Shown one piece after another: positions 1 through 5,212 of a stretch of DNA of 6,725 bases. Each line of letters opens with the position of its first letter. Within the stretch, counting starts at the first letter, position 1. The notes below the pieces were generated by a model, which was not told the DNA's origin, did not search any database, and was given only the letters and a program-made list of their open reading frames with translations. Source of the stretch: an uncultured Bacilli bacterium (GTDB lineage Bacteria > Bacillota_I > Bacilli_A > RF39 > UBA660); assembly GCA_947632415.1 (NCBI GenBank), contig CANRPB010000074.1, forward strand, positions 1 to 6,725, in the 5' to 3' direction. The translations under genes were made by a program, and so were the position numbers.

Positions 1-864
1 TTTTGAAGAGTATCTTAGTTTAACTATAATTTTACCTGAACTACTTAAAATGTGTCTATAACCTAAAAAATCTATTCCATTTTTAACCATTCCTATTTGT
101 GTTTTTCCATTCAATTCTAAATCTAATGAATCATTACATAGTTTTTCTATTTTATTTTTACATTCAGATAAATATTTTTTATCTCTATGAACTAATATCA
201 TATCATCCATATATCTCACATAGCATTTTATTCCTAAGTGTTCTTTAATATAATGATCTACTTTATTTAGATATAAAAGAGCAAACCATTGACTTGATTG
301 ATTTCCAAGTGGTAATCCTATACTTGCATTATCTGGCTGTTCTTTAATTAGCTTTTTTATTATCCACATTTCATCATCTGAAAAAACTATTTCTTCTAAT
401 AAATCTATTAATATTTCATGATTAATACTAGGAAAATATTTACGAATATCACACTTTAAGAAATATACATCATTATTACTTTCGTTTAAATATTCTCTCC
501 TTAAAAATTTATGTAATCTATCAATTGCAAATGTTGTTCCTTTACCTTTTCTGCATGCGCAATTATCATATATCAATTTTCTTTCTATTTTAGGTTTTAA
601 GCACACATCACAAAAACATCTAACCATTACTCTATCTTTAAATGGTAAAGCTTCTATCAATCTTTCTTTAGGTTCATAAATGTAAAATCTCTTATAATTA
701 CCTAATTTATAATTCTTAGTTATTAATTCTTTATTTAAATTATTTAAATTAACTGCTAAATTAGATTCAAATCTAATAATTTCTCCCTTATGTTGTTTAG
801 ACATTCTACAATTTTTATATGCACTATACAAATTTTCAAAAGTAAAAATTTCATCTAATTTCAT
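1..864 (-). CDS. DGR-type reverse transcriptase, 3' end cut by window edge
   Basis: Reverse transcriptase of a diversity-generating retroelement. With the Avd protein it would copy the TR RNA into cDNA, misreading adenines, for mutagenic transfer into a variable repeat. I translated 288 residues from the ATG at 862-864 with no stop before the window edge. RT motif A is KCDIRKYFPSI (Asp139). The active site is YMDD at 218-221, followed by ILVH. IGLPLGNQSSQW (about 182-193) carries the IGxxxSQ-type signature that in this family separates DGR RTs from retron and group II intron RTs. NGIDFLGYR (262-270) follows. A strong ribosome binding site, GGAGG, lies 5 bases before the ATG. DGR RTs usually run somewhat over 300 residues, so only the thumb/C-terminus is missing. 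It lies downstream of avd and the TR on the same strand, the order known from Bordetella phage BPP-1. The DGR assignment is confident; activity is inferred from intact motifs. Confidence 0.93.
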   Translation of the reverse strand, partial: MKLDEIFTFENLYSAYKNCRMSKQHKGEIIRFESNLAVNLNNLNKELITKNYKLGNYKRFYIYEPKERLIEALPFKDRVMVRCFCDVCLKPKIERKLIYDNCACRKGKGTTFAIDRLHKFLRREYLNESNNDVYFLKCDIRKYFPSINHEILIDLLEEIVFSDDEMWIIKKLIKEQPDNASIGLPLGNQSSQWFALLYLNKVDHYIKEHLGIKCYVRYMDDMILVHRDKKYLSECKNKIEKLCNDSLDLELNGKTQIGMVKNGIDFLGYRHILSSSGKIIVKLRYSSK

Positions 865-1075
865 AGTTCCCTCCAAAAAAATAAACACTCCTTATAACGC
901 ACAAAGAGTAAATTTACTCGTTGCTTGTGTGAGTGTTTCTATATTCTTCCATCGCACTAAGATTATATCTTTTAGCGATTAGAAAAGAAGAAAATTCCTT
1001 CACCTTACAATACTGACATATTTTACTTAAAATATATTTCTCTGATCTGTTTTCTGAATCTATAAATGATTCCTT
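865..1075 (-). other. Structured spacer between TR and RT (DGR RNA region)
   Basis: This 211-base stretch follows the TR core and precedes the RT start codon. In studied DGRs the RNA just downstream of the TR binds the RT-Avd complex and primes cDNA synthesis, and its length there is similar. By position this segment is the equivalent. It is AT-rich apart from scattered GC bases. Its RT-proximal end holds a nested inverted repeat (annotated separately). An open frame on the minus strand crosses it (914-1201), but that frame starts with a TTG poorly placed for a ribosome binding site and is an extension of the TR reading frame, so I do not call it a gene. Confidence 0.6.
875..938 (-). terminator. 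Nested hairpin with T-tract between TR and RT
   Basis: On the minus strand, AAACACTC (938-931) pairs with GAGTGTTT (890-883), and the stem is followed at once by ATTTTTTT (882-875). Inside it, CACAA (929-925 complement) pairs with TTGTG (904-900 complement). Innermost is the perfect 14-bp palindrome GAGTAAATTTACTC at 906-919. The stem plus T-run has the form of an intrinsic terminator or attenuator and lies just before the RT ribosome binding site. It could give the TR RNA a defined 3' end while letting some transcription reach the RT. It could equally be a structural element for RT-Avd binding. Confidence 0.5.
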
Positions 1076-1186
1076 CAAAAGTGAATCTGGGCGAGCCCCA
1101 CCATTGCGTTTATTAACATTGTTCCAATTTCTATTACCATTTTTGTTAACGACGCGCGCGTGCCAAAAAGCACAACGGGGCTCAAA
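1076..1186 (-). repeat. DGR template repeat (TR)
   Basis: Non-coding template of the diversity-generating retroelement. Read on the minus strand in the frame matching C-type-lectin-fold DGR targets, the core would encode NKNGNRNWNNVNKRNGG followed by ARPDSLL. Eight Asn codons (AAC/AAT) fall within fifteen codons; adenine-rich AAY codons are the hallmark of a TR, because mutation at their first two bases diversifies the target residue without creating stops. The segment is markedly more GC-rich than its surroundings (for example the GCGCGCGTCG run and the GGGGCTCGCCC run), as expected of sequence that must match a target gene. It lies between avd and the RT, the classic TR position. Exact ends cannot be fixed because the matching VR is not in the window. 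Confidence 0.88.
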
Positions 1187-1244
1187 AGACACAACGCACA
1201 AAAATAAATTTTCTCCTTAATTAAAGGTCTTTCAACCTGAAATC

Positions 1245-1829
1245 CTAATTTCTTTTACGCCATCTTTCATCATCACTTTTCTTCCAAGCGACGATTAAAT
1301 TAATAGTTTCTGCTAATTGCATTGAAATCTGCTTATATTGTTTTGTTAGAATACAATCAGAACTCTCTGCAACCATAGCTATATATCCTAATAGTTTTAG
1401 TTTAACTATTGCCTCTTTTTGATAATGTTCCCTTTTTTCTTTATTTGTAGTAGAATCCATTCGTATAAAATTTGCTTCCAATAGATATTCAATAGTATCT
1501 AAACAATAATTTTGCATACGATTAACAAATACTCCTCTAAACTTTTTTGGTGATTTTTCTGTTACTGCAATTACATAAGCACATAGTTTTTTAGCAACTG
1601 TAATAACTACTAAATCATTTGAATTAGATGGTATTTTTTTAATTATTTTTAAATCCTTATCTTCTAATTCTATTTTTTCTTTCATTTTTTTCTCATTAAA
1701 TTTCTTGCTTTCAGCCATAGCTATTCCTTTCTTAATTGCAACAGTATCATCAACATCATTTGCAGATGTTGTAACCACCTCAATTTCTTTAGGAATTTTT
1801 AAATTATTTGATCTACTAACTTGCAACAC
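1245..1829 (-). CDS. avd: Accessory variability determinant (Avd) with N-terminal extension
   Basis: Small helical partner of the DGR reverse transcriptase. Avd proteins form a four-helix-bundle pentamer that binds the RT and the TR RNA and is required for mutagenic homing. Residues about 75-194 show the family pattern: a helix into TEKSPKKFRGVFVNRMQ, then YCLDTIEYLLEANF, a KLKLLGYIAMVAESS helix, and a last helix ending LIVAWKKSDDERW. Basic residues are plentiful, fitting nucleic-acid binding. The core alone is about 120 residues, the usual Avd length, so about 75 residues are extra at the N-terminus, including a Lys/Glu-rich stretch (about 40-66). The 194-residue form begins at GTG 1829 with only a distant AAGG. 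The ATG at 1718 (residue 38) has AAAGGA six bases upstream and may be the true start, giving 157 residues. The gene is followed directly by the TR. Confidence 0.87.
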   Translation of the reverse strand: MLQVSRSNNLKIPKEIEVVTTSANDVDDTVAIKKGIAMAESKKFNEKKMKEKIELEDKDLKIIKKIPSNSNDLVVITVAKKLCAYVIAVTEKSPKKFRGVFVNRMQNYCLDTIEYLLEANFIRMDSTTNKEKREHYQKEAIVKLKLLGYIAMVAESSDCILTKQYKQISMQLAETINLIVAWKKSDDERWRKRN

Positions 1830-1844
1830 ATTATCACAACCTTA

Positions 1845-1873
1845 TCTATATAAATTTAACTTAATTTCAATAT
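1845..1873 (-). promoter_or_regulatory. Possible promoter for avd-TR-RT
   Basis: On the minus strand TTGAAA (complement of 1868-1873) is followed by a 16-base AT-only spacer and TAGATA just upstream of the avd GTG. The match to sigma-A boxes is fair, but the region is so AT-rich that chance matches are expected. If real, it would transcribe avd, the TR and the RT independently of the upstream 162-residue gene. Confidence 0.3.
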
Positions 1874-1900
1874 AAAACACTTCCATAGTATTAGAAGTGT
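1867..1900 (-). terminator. Likely intrinsic terminator after the 162-residue gene
   Basis: On the minus strand ACACTTC (1900-1894) pairs perfectly with GAAGTGT (1883-1877) around a 10-base loop, and TTTATATTG follows. The 7-bp stem with a T-rich tail fits a weak intrinsic terminator in the gap between the 162-residue gene and avd. It would separate their transcripts or attenuate read-through. Confidence 0.5.
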
Positions 1901-1953
1901 CTTAAAAAGGTAGATTTAGGTACTGCTAATTACTACTACTTAAATAAGTTATT

Positions 1954-2442
1954 TTAATTATTTAAAAAATAACTTACAATTGATAGTTCTAAAACTATCC
2001 ATAACAACGTTTTTCTTATATCTTTTTCTTCAATAATATTACTTATACAATATTCTTTTATATATGAAACCTTTACTGGTAATTCAATTTTTCTGCCATT
2101 TATACCTATTGTTTTTAAAATTAAATCTGTTGCTACACAGCACCCTTCTTCAACAATAGCACCATCTTCTTCATTATTATTATAGAAAAATTCAGTTACA
2201 TCATCTACAAGTCTATTATTCTCTCTAAATTTATCTACTTTATCACTCTTTTTAATTTGTTCTAATTTTTTATTAATCAATTGTTCTAAAACATTTTCAG
2301 CTTCAATATTAGATAATTTGTTTAATGAAGATGTTAGTTTTTCTAAATCATAGTAATATTCAATTGAAGTAATTATTTTAATTTTGTTGTCTAAAACATC
2401 AGATATTTCTTTAACATATCTATTTAAATTTTCCTTGTTCAT
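1954..2442 (-). CDS. Hypothetical protein in the DGR neighbourhood
   Basis: A 162-residue protein that I do not recognise. It begins at ATG 2440-2442 with an excellent ribosome binding site, AAGGAG seven bases upstream. The N-terminal half (about 1-90) is rich in Lys, Glu, Asn and Leu in a pattern that suggests helices. The middle has an acidic stretch, NNNEEDGAIVEEG, followed by two adjacent cysteines (about 100-101). The C-terminus has a hydrophobic helix, LLWIVLELSIVSYF, that could be buried or membrane-associated. It shows no C-type-lectin VR signature (no RVVN or NGGARP-like segment), so it is not the DGR target even though it occupies the usual target position upstream of avd. It may be an accessory or regulatory protein of the cassette, or an unrelated neighbour. 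Confidence 0.75.
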   Translation of the reverse strand: MNKENLNRYVKEISDVLDNKIKIITSIEYYYDLEKLTSSLNKLSNIEAENVLEQLINKKLEQIKKSDKVDKFRENNRLVDDVTEFFYNNNEEDGAIVEEGCCVATDLILKTIGINGRKIELPVKVSYIKEYCISNIIEEKDIRKTLLWIVLELSIVSYFLNN

Positions 2443-2461
2443 ATCTAGCTCCTTTTCTTTT

Positions 2462-2490
2462 ATAATATCTACCTTTTTGTTTTAGCACAA
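2462..2490 (-). promoter_or_regulatory. Promoter for the 162-residue gene
   Basis: On the minus strand TTGTGC (complement of 2485-2490) and TATTAT (complement of 2462-2467) are separated by exactly 17 bases, giving a plausible sigma-A promoter with a short leader into AAGGAG. It faces away from the XRE gene that starts at 2608, so the gap is a divergent control region. The imperfect ACTTA/TAAGT half-sites around 2571-2592 could be repressor contacts, but they are not clear enough to call as an operator. Confidence 0.45.
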
Positions 2491-2604
2491 AACTCAACAT
2501 TTTTCCCCTTTTTATTCCACTATAATTTTAGATAACTTACCACATAGTTAGTATGGTTCAAATTTTATAAACTTATTACAATATTAGTAAGTAAAAGGAA
2601 GGAT

Positions 2605-2868
2605 GTGATGACAATTAAATTAAAATCAAGTGCTCGTAATATTTTAGCAAATAATATTGTTTACTATAGATTGCAAAAGGGTTGGTCCCAAGAAGATTTT
2701 GCCGATAAACTTGGAACTACACCTACTTATGTATCTAATTTAGAAAATGCTAAAAGAAATACTAGAATCGACTATATTGATCACATCGCAACTATACTTA
2801 ATGTTGAACTTTTCCAATTATTTGAAAAAAGGGAAAACATTGAAAATCGTCGTATTCCTAGGCGATAA
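2605..2868 (+). CDS. XRE-family HTH transcriptional regulator
   Basis: Small DNA-binding repressor of the XRE/Cro-CI type. A single helix-turn-helix domain fills about residues 12-70: NNIVYYRLQKGWSQEDFADKL gives helices 1-2, then TTPTYVSNLENAKRN contains the recognition helix, and YIDHIATILNVELFQLFE closes the fold. No sensor or oligomerisation domain follows, only a short basic tail (RRIPRR). The frame opens with GTG at 2605, immediately followed by ATG at 2608. The AGGAAGG at 2596-2602 is better placed for the ATG, giving 86 residues. It is divergent from the 162-residue gene and the DGR cassette and could control them or itself, which is inference from position. A strong terminator follows the stop codon directly. 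Confidence 0.88.
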   Translation: MMTIKLKSSARNILANNIVYYRLQKGWSQEDFADKLGTTPTYVSNLENAKRNTRIDYIDHIATILNVELFQLFEKRENIENRRIPRR

Positions 2869-2894
2869 AGAATACTAATAGGTATTCTTTTTTT
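2867..2894 (+). terminator. Strong intrinsic terminator after the first XRE gene
   Basis: AAGAATAC (2868-2875) pairs perfectly with GTATTCTT (2882-2889) around the 6-base loop TAATAG, and T-run 2888-2894 follows. The stem begins within the stop codon. It separates the two XRE genes into different transcription units. Confidence 0.85.
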
Positions 2895-2941
2895 CGTGCC
2901 AATTTAATTATAACACAAAACTATTAATATCGCACAACAAA

Positions 2942-2967
2942 TTGCTCCTTATAAGAGAGCAGTATAA
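2942..2967 (+). promoter_or_regulatory. Putative promoter/operator of the second XRE gene
   Basis: TTGCTC (2942-2947) and TATAAA (about 2963-2968) form a possible promoter with a short 15-base spacer. The spacer contains an inverted repeat, GCTC (2944-2947) with GAGC (2957-2960), enclosing the 8-bp palindrome CTTATAAG. A repressor bound there would block the promoter, which fits autoregulation by the XRE protein downstream. This is an inference from layout. Confidence 0.4.
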
Positions 2968-2977
2968 AATCGATATT

Positions 2978-2999
2978 TCCTATAAAATTATATATAGGA
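2978..2999 (+). promoter_or_regulatory. Inverted repeat overlapping the Shine-Dalgarno
   Basis: TCCTATA (2978-2984) is the perfect reverse complement of TATAGGA (2993-2999), with 8 AT-only bases between. The right arm contains the first four bases of the AGGAGG (2996-3001) that serves the GTG start at 3009. In RNA the hairpin would hide the ribosome binding site; in DNA it could be a repressor site. Either would limit expression of the second XRE gene. Confidence 0.45.
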
Positions 3000-3008
3000 G
3001 GTATTGTT

Positions 3009-3272
3009 GTGAAAAATACTTATGAACTTTTCGCCCTTATAGGACAAAATATGAAATCCATAAGAAAAGATATAATTGGTAAATCTCAAGAAAAAATGGC
3101 AGAAGATACAGATATGAGTAGAAGTTTTATATCTCACATTGAAAGTCCTAATGTAGATACAGGAATTTCACTAGATACCCTTTTCTTTTTAGCTCAAAAA
3201 TATAATTTTGACATTAGAAAGTTTTTTGATGGTTACGAGAAACTTATGGAAAATAATAAGGATGCAAAATAG
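3009..3272 (+). CDS. Second XRE-family HTH regulator
   Basis: An 87-residue single-domain DNA-binding protein of the XRE/Cro-CI fold. Residues about 8-74 form the domain: ALIGQNMKSIRKDIIGKSQEKMA, then DMSRSFISHIESP with the recognition helix, and SLDTLFFLAQKYNFDIRKFF as the closing helices. The start is GTG 3009, supported by AGGAGG seven bases upstream; ATG codons nearby are internal to the domain. It is not a copy of the preceding regulator, as the two share only the family pattern. It is convergent with the methyltransferase that ends at 3280, and the two genes share a terminator hairpin. Its leader holds two inverted repeats, so autoregulation is likely. The pair resembles the regulator genes of a phage or plasmid control region, but no target can be assigned from sequence. 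Confidence 0.88.
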   Translation: MKNTYELFALIGQNMKSIRKDIIGKSQEKMAEDTDMSRSFISHIESPNVDTGISLDTLFFLAQKYNFDIRKFFDGYEKLMENNKDAK

Positions 3273-3286
3273 CATCTTTTTATTTT
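3261..3286 (+). terminator. Intrinsic terminator of the second XRE gene
   Basis: GATGC (3261-3265) pairs with GCATC (3272-3276) around AAAATA, followed by TTTTTATTTT. The stem spans the stop codon at 3270-3272. The opposite-strand tail is also T-rich, so it may serve the convergent methyltransferase gene too. Confidence 0.65.
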
Positions 3287-3450
3287 AGCAATTCTTTTAA
3301 AATAGAATACATAACATTTACAACAATAGAGTTCCCAGCTTGGTGATAAAGATTTGTTTCAGTACATACTTTACTTGCTCTATCAAAATCAATATCATCA
3401 AATCCCATTAGTCTCCATGTTTCTTTTGGAGTAAGTTTTCTAATCCTCAT
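3280..3450 (-). CDS. C-terminal part of split C5 cytosine methyltransferase (motifs IX-X)
   Basis: A 56-residue frame that supplies the missing end of the methyltransferase upstream. RKLTPKETWRLMGF (4-17) is motif IX and QAGNSIVVNV (37-46) is motif X, which completes the AdoMet-binding fold. Its ATG (3448-3450) overlaps the stop of the N-terminal part by one base (TAATG), an arrangement suited to re-initiation. The reading frame is also open upstream of this ATG, as KWARIM back to an A5 run at 3464-3468, where a one-base slip would join the two parts into a single protein of usual length (about 345 residues). I cannot tell from one sequence whether this is a true two-subunit enzyme, programmed frameshifting, a recent mutation or a sequencing error. 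Confidence 0.8.
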   Translation of the reverse strand: MRIRKLTPKETWRLMGFDDIDFDRASKVCTETNLYHQAGNSIVVNVMYSILKELLK

Positions 3451-4328
3451 TATTCTAGCCCACTTTTTACTGCGATTTTGCTATTATCAGCTGTATTACT
3501 TGCTGTTAAAGTTGGTGATTTTCCATAAATAGAAAATAATCTTGATGATATCGCAAATTTAGTATGTTTATCTATTCCACATACACCACCAATTAAATAT
3601 TTATCCATATCAATCTCATACTCTATATCATTTCTATTTTTATGTTTAAATATCCTCTTATTATTTTTTTCTATATAATTAGAATCTGTTAAGTAATATT
3701 TTTCATCAACAAATTCTTCAAGCAAATCTTTTAATATAACATCACTTTCTATTTTATCTGGAAATTTGAATTGTTTTTGATTATCAAGTATTGCAACTAA
3801 AAAATACCTCGTTCTAGTTTGAGGTATTCCATAATCAGTAGCACTTAATAATTGATCATATAATGTATATCCTAAACTTATTAAATCTTCTTTAAATAAG
3901 TTTAATGTTTCCTTAAATTTCTTACTTGTTATCATAGCTACATTTTCAAATATAACATATTTAGGTTTTATATTTACTTCTTTAAGTAATCTAATCATCT
4001 CCCAACCAAGTGATGATCTTGTAGAACTTGTAAAATCAAAACCTCTCATTTTTCCAGCACATGAAATATCTTGACATGGAAATCCACCAATCCATAAATC
4101 ACAATAAGGTAAATCTTTTCCTCTAATATCTGTTATACTTCCAAAATTTAAATTTTCATCTATACCATGAATCGCACAATAACTTTTAATTGCATTTTTA
4201 TCTATTTCTGAAAAAAATTCTACTTTATAATCTTTTATATATCCTTCATTCTTTAATCTTTCTAAAGCTTTTTCTGGTGATCCGATACCACTGAAGAAAG
4301 TCCCTACCTTTACTATTTCATTTGTCAT
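3450..4328 (-). CDS. C5 cytosine-specific DNA methyltransferase, motifs I-VIII
   Basis: Transfers methyl from AdoMet to carbon 5 of cytosine in a specific DNA sequence. Motif I is TFFSGIGSPEKAL (10-22), motif II VEFFSEID (36-43), and motif IV GGFPCQDIS with the catalytic Cys85. Motif VI is ENV (128-130) and motif VIII QTRTR (170-174). Residues about 190-290 are the target-recognition region, ending SPTLTASNTADNSKIAV, a pattern seen just before motif IX in intact enzymes. The frame then stops at 3450-3452, and motifs IX-X continue in another frame. The start ATG 4328 has GGGGG about 9 bases upstream. No restriction endonuclease gene is adjacent, so it looks like an orphan methylase of the kind phages carry, for protection or gene control. 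The recognition sequence cannot be read from the protein. Confidence 0.9.
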   Translation of the reverse strand: MTNEIVKVGTFFSGIGSPEKALERLKNEGYIKDYKVEFFSEIDKNAIKSYCAIHGIDENLNFGSITDIRGKDLPYCDLWIGGFPCQDISCAGKMRGFDFTSSTRSSLGWEMIRLLKEVNIKPKYVIFENVAMITSKKFKETLNLFKEDLISLGYTLYDQLLSATDYGIPQTRTRYFLVAILDNQKQFKFPDKIESDVILKDLLEEFVDEKYYLTDSNYIEKNNKRIFKHKNRNDIEYEIDMDKYLIGGVCGIDKHTKFAISSRLFSIYGKSPTLTASNTADNSKIAVKSGLE

Positions 4329-4360
4329 TTTATCAATCCCCCTTTTTATTTTTTTTAATA

Positions 4361-4390
4361 TTAAAAAGTATAGAAATCAATCTATACTTT
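4361..4390 (-). terminator. Intrinsic terminator after the metallophosphoesterase
   Basis: On the minus strand AAAGTATAG (4390-4382) pairs perfectly with CTATACTTT (4373-4365) around an 8-base loop, and TTAATATT follows. The 9-bp stem ends the phosphoesterase transcript and lies just upstream of the methyltransferase gene. The same sequence contains TATACT, which could be a -10 box for the methyltransferase, with TTTTGA 17 bases upstream as -35. I am unsure of this promoter. Confidence 0.65.
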
Positions 4391-4428
4391 CAAAATTAAA
4401 TATGTCATTGTACTAGTCTATTAATATA

Positions 4429-5121
4429 TCATTTAAATTTCTCAATATTATTAAACAAAAATATTATCTTATCTACCTTCTTATCTGTATGATAATGACC
4501 ACAATACCACAAATTATAATCTGCTGCTTTCTCGATTTCATCTAAAAAGTATTCCGTTGAATTATCAACTGTTGCTTGATCTATTCCTTCTAAAAACATT
4601 TCTCTTGGTAAATATTTATAAGGACAAGTATGTGAAAAAATGATATCCACTTTATTATCTAATTTTTTTAATACTTTTATTACTTTATTTTTTGTTTCTT
4701 CACTCGGTTGTTCACTTTCATACCAGTTATATCCTCTAGCTAATCTAAAATATTTATCAACACTATAAGCTCCACCTATTACAAGAACTTTATGATCATT
4801 AAAATTATATATTTCTCCATCTTTAGCAAATAATATATTTGGATAATCTTCTTCATAATATACAATTCCATTATGAAATTTTTTTGTTTTATATGTTTTT
4901 ATGTTTTCTGGTCTTTCTTCATGATTACCATGAATACAGAAAAACGTTATTGGATACTGCAATAAACTATTTTTTAATATATAATCTTTTTCATTGGCAT
5001 AATAATTTATTCCTGAATCTCCAAGAACAATTAATATATCATCTAAAGTAGTTTCATTAGCATAACAAAAATAAAAAACTTCTCTAAAATCAGCATGTTT
5101 ATCTCCTGTTATATAAATCAT
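4429..5121 (-). CDS. Calcineurin-like metallophosphoesterase, phage type
   Basis: Two-metal phosphoesterase of the calcineurin-like fold. The metal-binding motifs are in canonical order: GDKHAD (6-11, in place of GDxHG), GDSG (34-37), GNHE (65-68), SHT with His164, and GHYH (208-211). At 230 residues it is a stand-alone single-domain enzyme with no signal peptide, hence cytoplasmic. Members with the opening MIYITGD and an LGDxGINYY segment are common in phages and prophages of Firmicutes; the substrate of these is not generally known and cannot be deduced here. The ATG at 5121 has only a weak GGTGG-like ribosome binding site. A TATAAT (complement of about 5143-5148) lies just upstream without a clear -35. 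The gene lies between the broken Fic gene and the methyltransferase, each unit bounded by its own terminator. Confidence 0.88.
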   Translation of the reverse strand: MIYITGDKHADFREVFYFCYANETTLDDILIVLGDSGINYYANEKDYILKNSLLQYPITFFCIHGNHEERPENIKTYKTKKFHNGIVYYEEDYPNILFAKDGEIYNFNDHKVLVIGGAYSVDKYFRLARGYNWYESEQPSEETKNKVIKVLKKLDNKVDIIFSHTCPYKYLPREMFLEGIDQATVDNSTEYFLDEIEKAADYNLWYCGHYHTDKKVDKIIFLFNNIEKFK

Positions 5122-5180
5122 CTTTAACCACCGCCAATACTATTATAACGTATTAAAAGCAAAAGTCGGCGCAAAAAGGT

Positions 5181-5212
5181 AAAAAAAAGAATTTTCTAGT
5201 TTAATTAGAAAA
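5181..5212 (-). terminator. Intrinsic terminator after the truncated Fic gene
   Basis: On the minus strand TTTTCTA (5212-5206) pairs with TAGAAAA (5198-5192) around a 7-base loop, followed by TTCTTTTTTTT. The stem overlaps the stop codon at 5201-5203. The stem is AT-rich and so weak, but the T-tract is long. If the tail of the Fic gene is foreign, this terminator belongs to the end of the mobile element. Confidence 0.55.

Noticed and set aside
914..1201. 95-residue minus-strand open frame across the TR and spacer
   Set aside because: It starts at a TTG with AAGGAG too far upstream, and its only recognisable part is the TR read in the target-gene frame. It is best explained as non-coding DGR RNA.
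1..1201. Retron (RT with msr-msd RNA)
   Set aside because: The LGNQSSQ motif, the adjacent Avd and the Asn-rich TR are DGR features, and no retron-type ncRNA layout lies upstream of the RT.
1954..2442. 162-residue gene as the DGR target
   Set aside because: Its 3' end has no similarity to the TR, and its translation lacks the C-type-lectin VR signature.
3009..3272. XRE gene plus neighbour as a toxin-antitoxin pair
   Set aside because: The two XRE genes are separated by a strong terminator, and neither has a small toxin gene in the same transcript.
4839..5051. 70-residue plus-strand open frame
   Set aside because: It lies wholly inside and antisense to the metallophosphoesterase gene, whose catalytic motifs are all intact, and it has no ribosome binding site.
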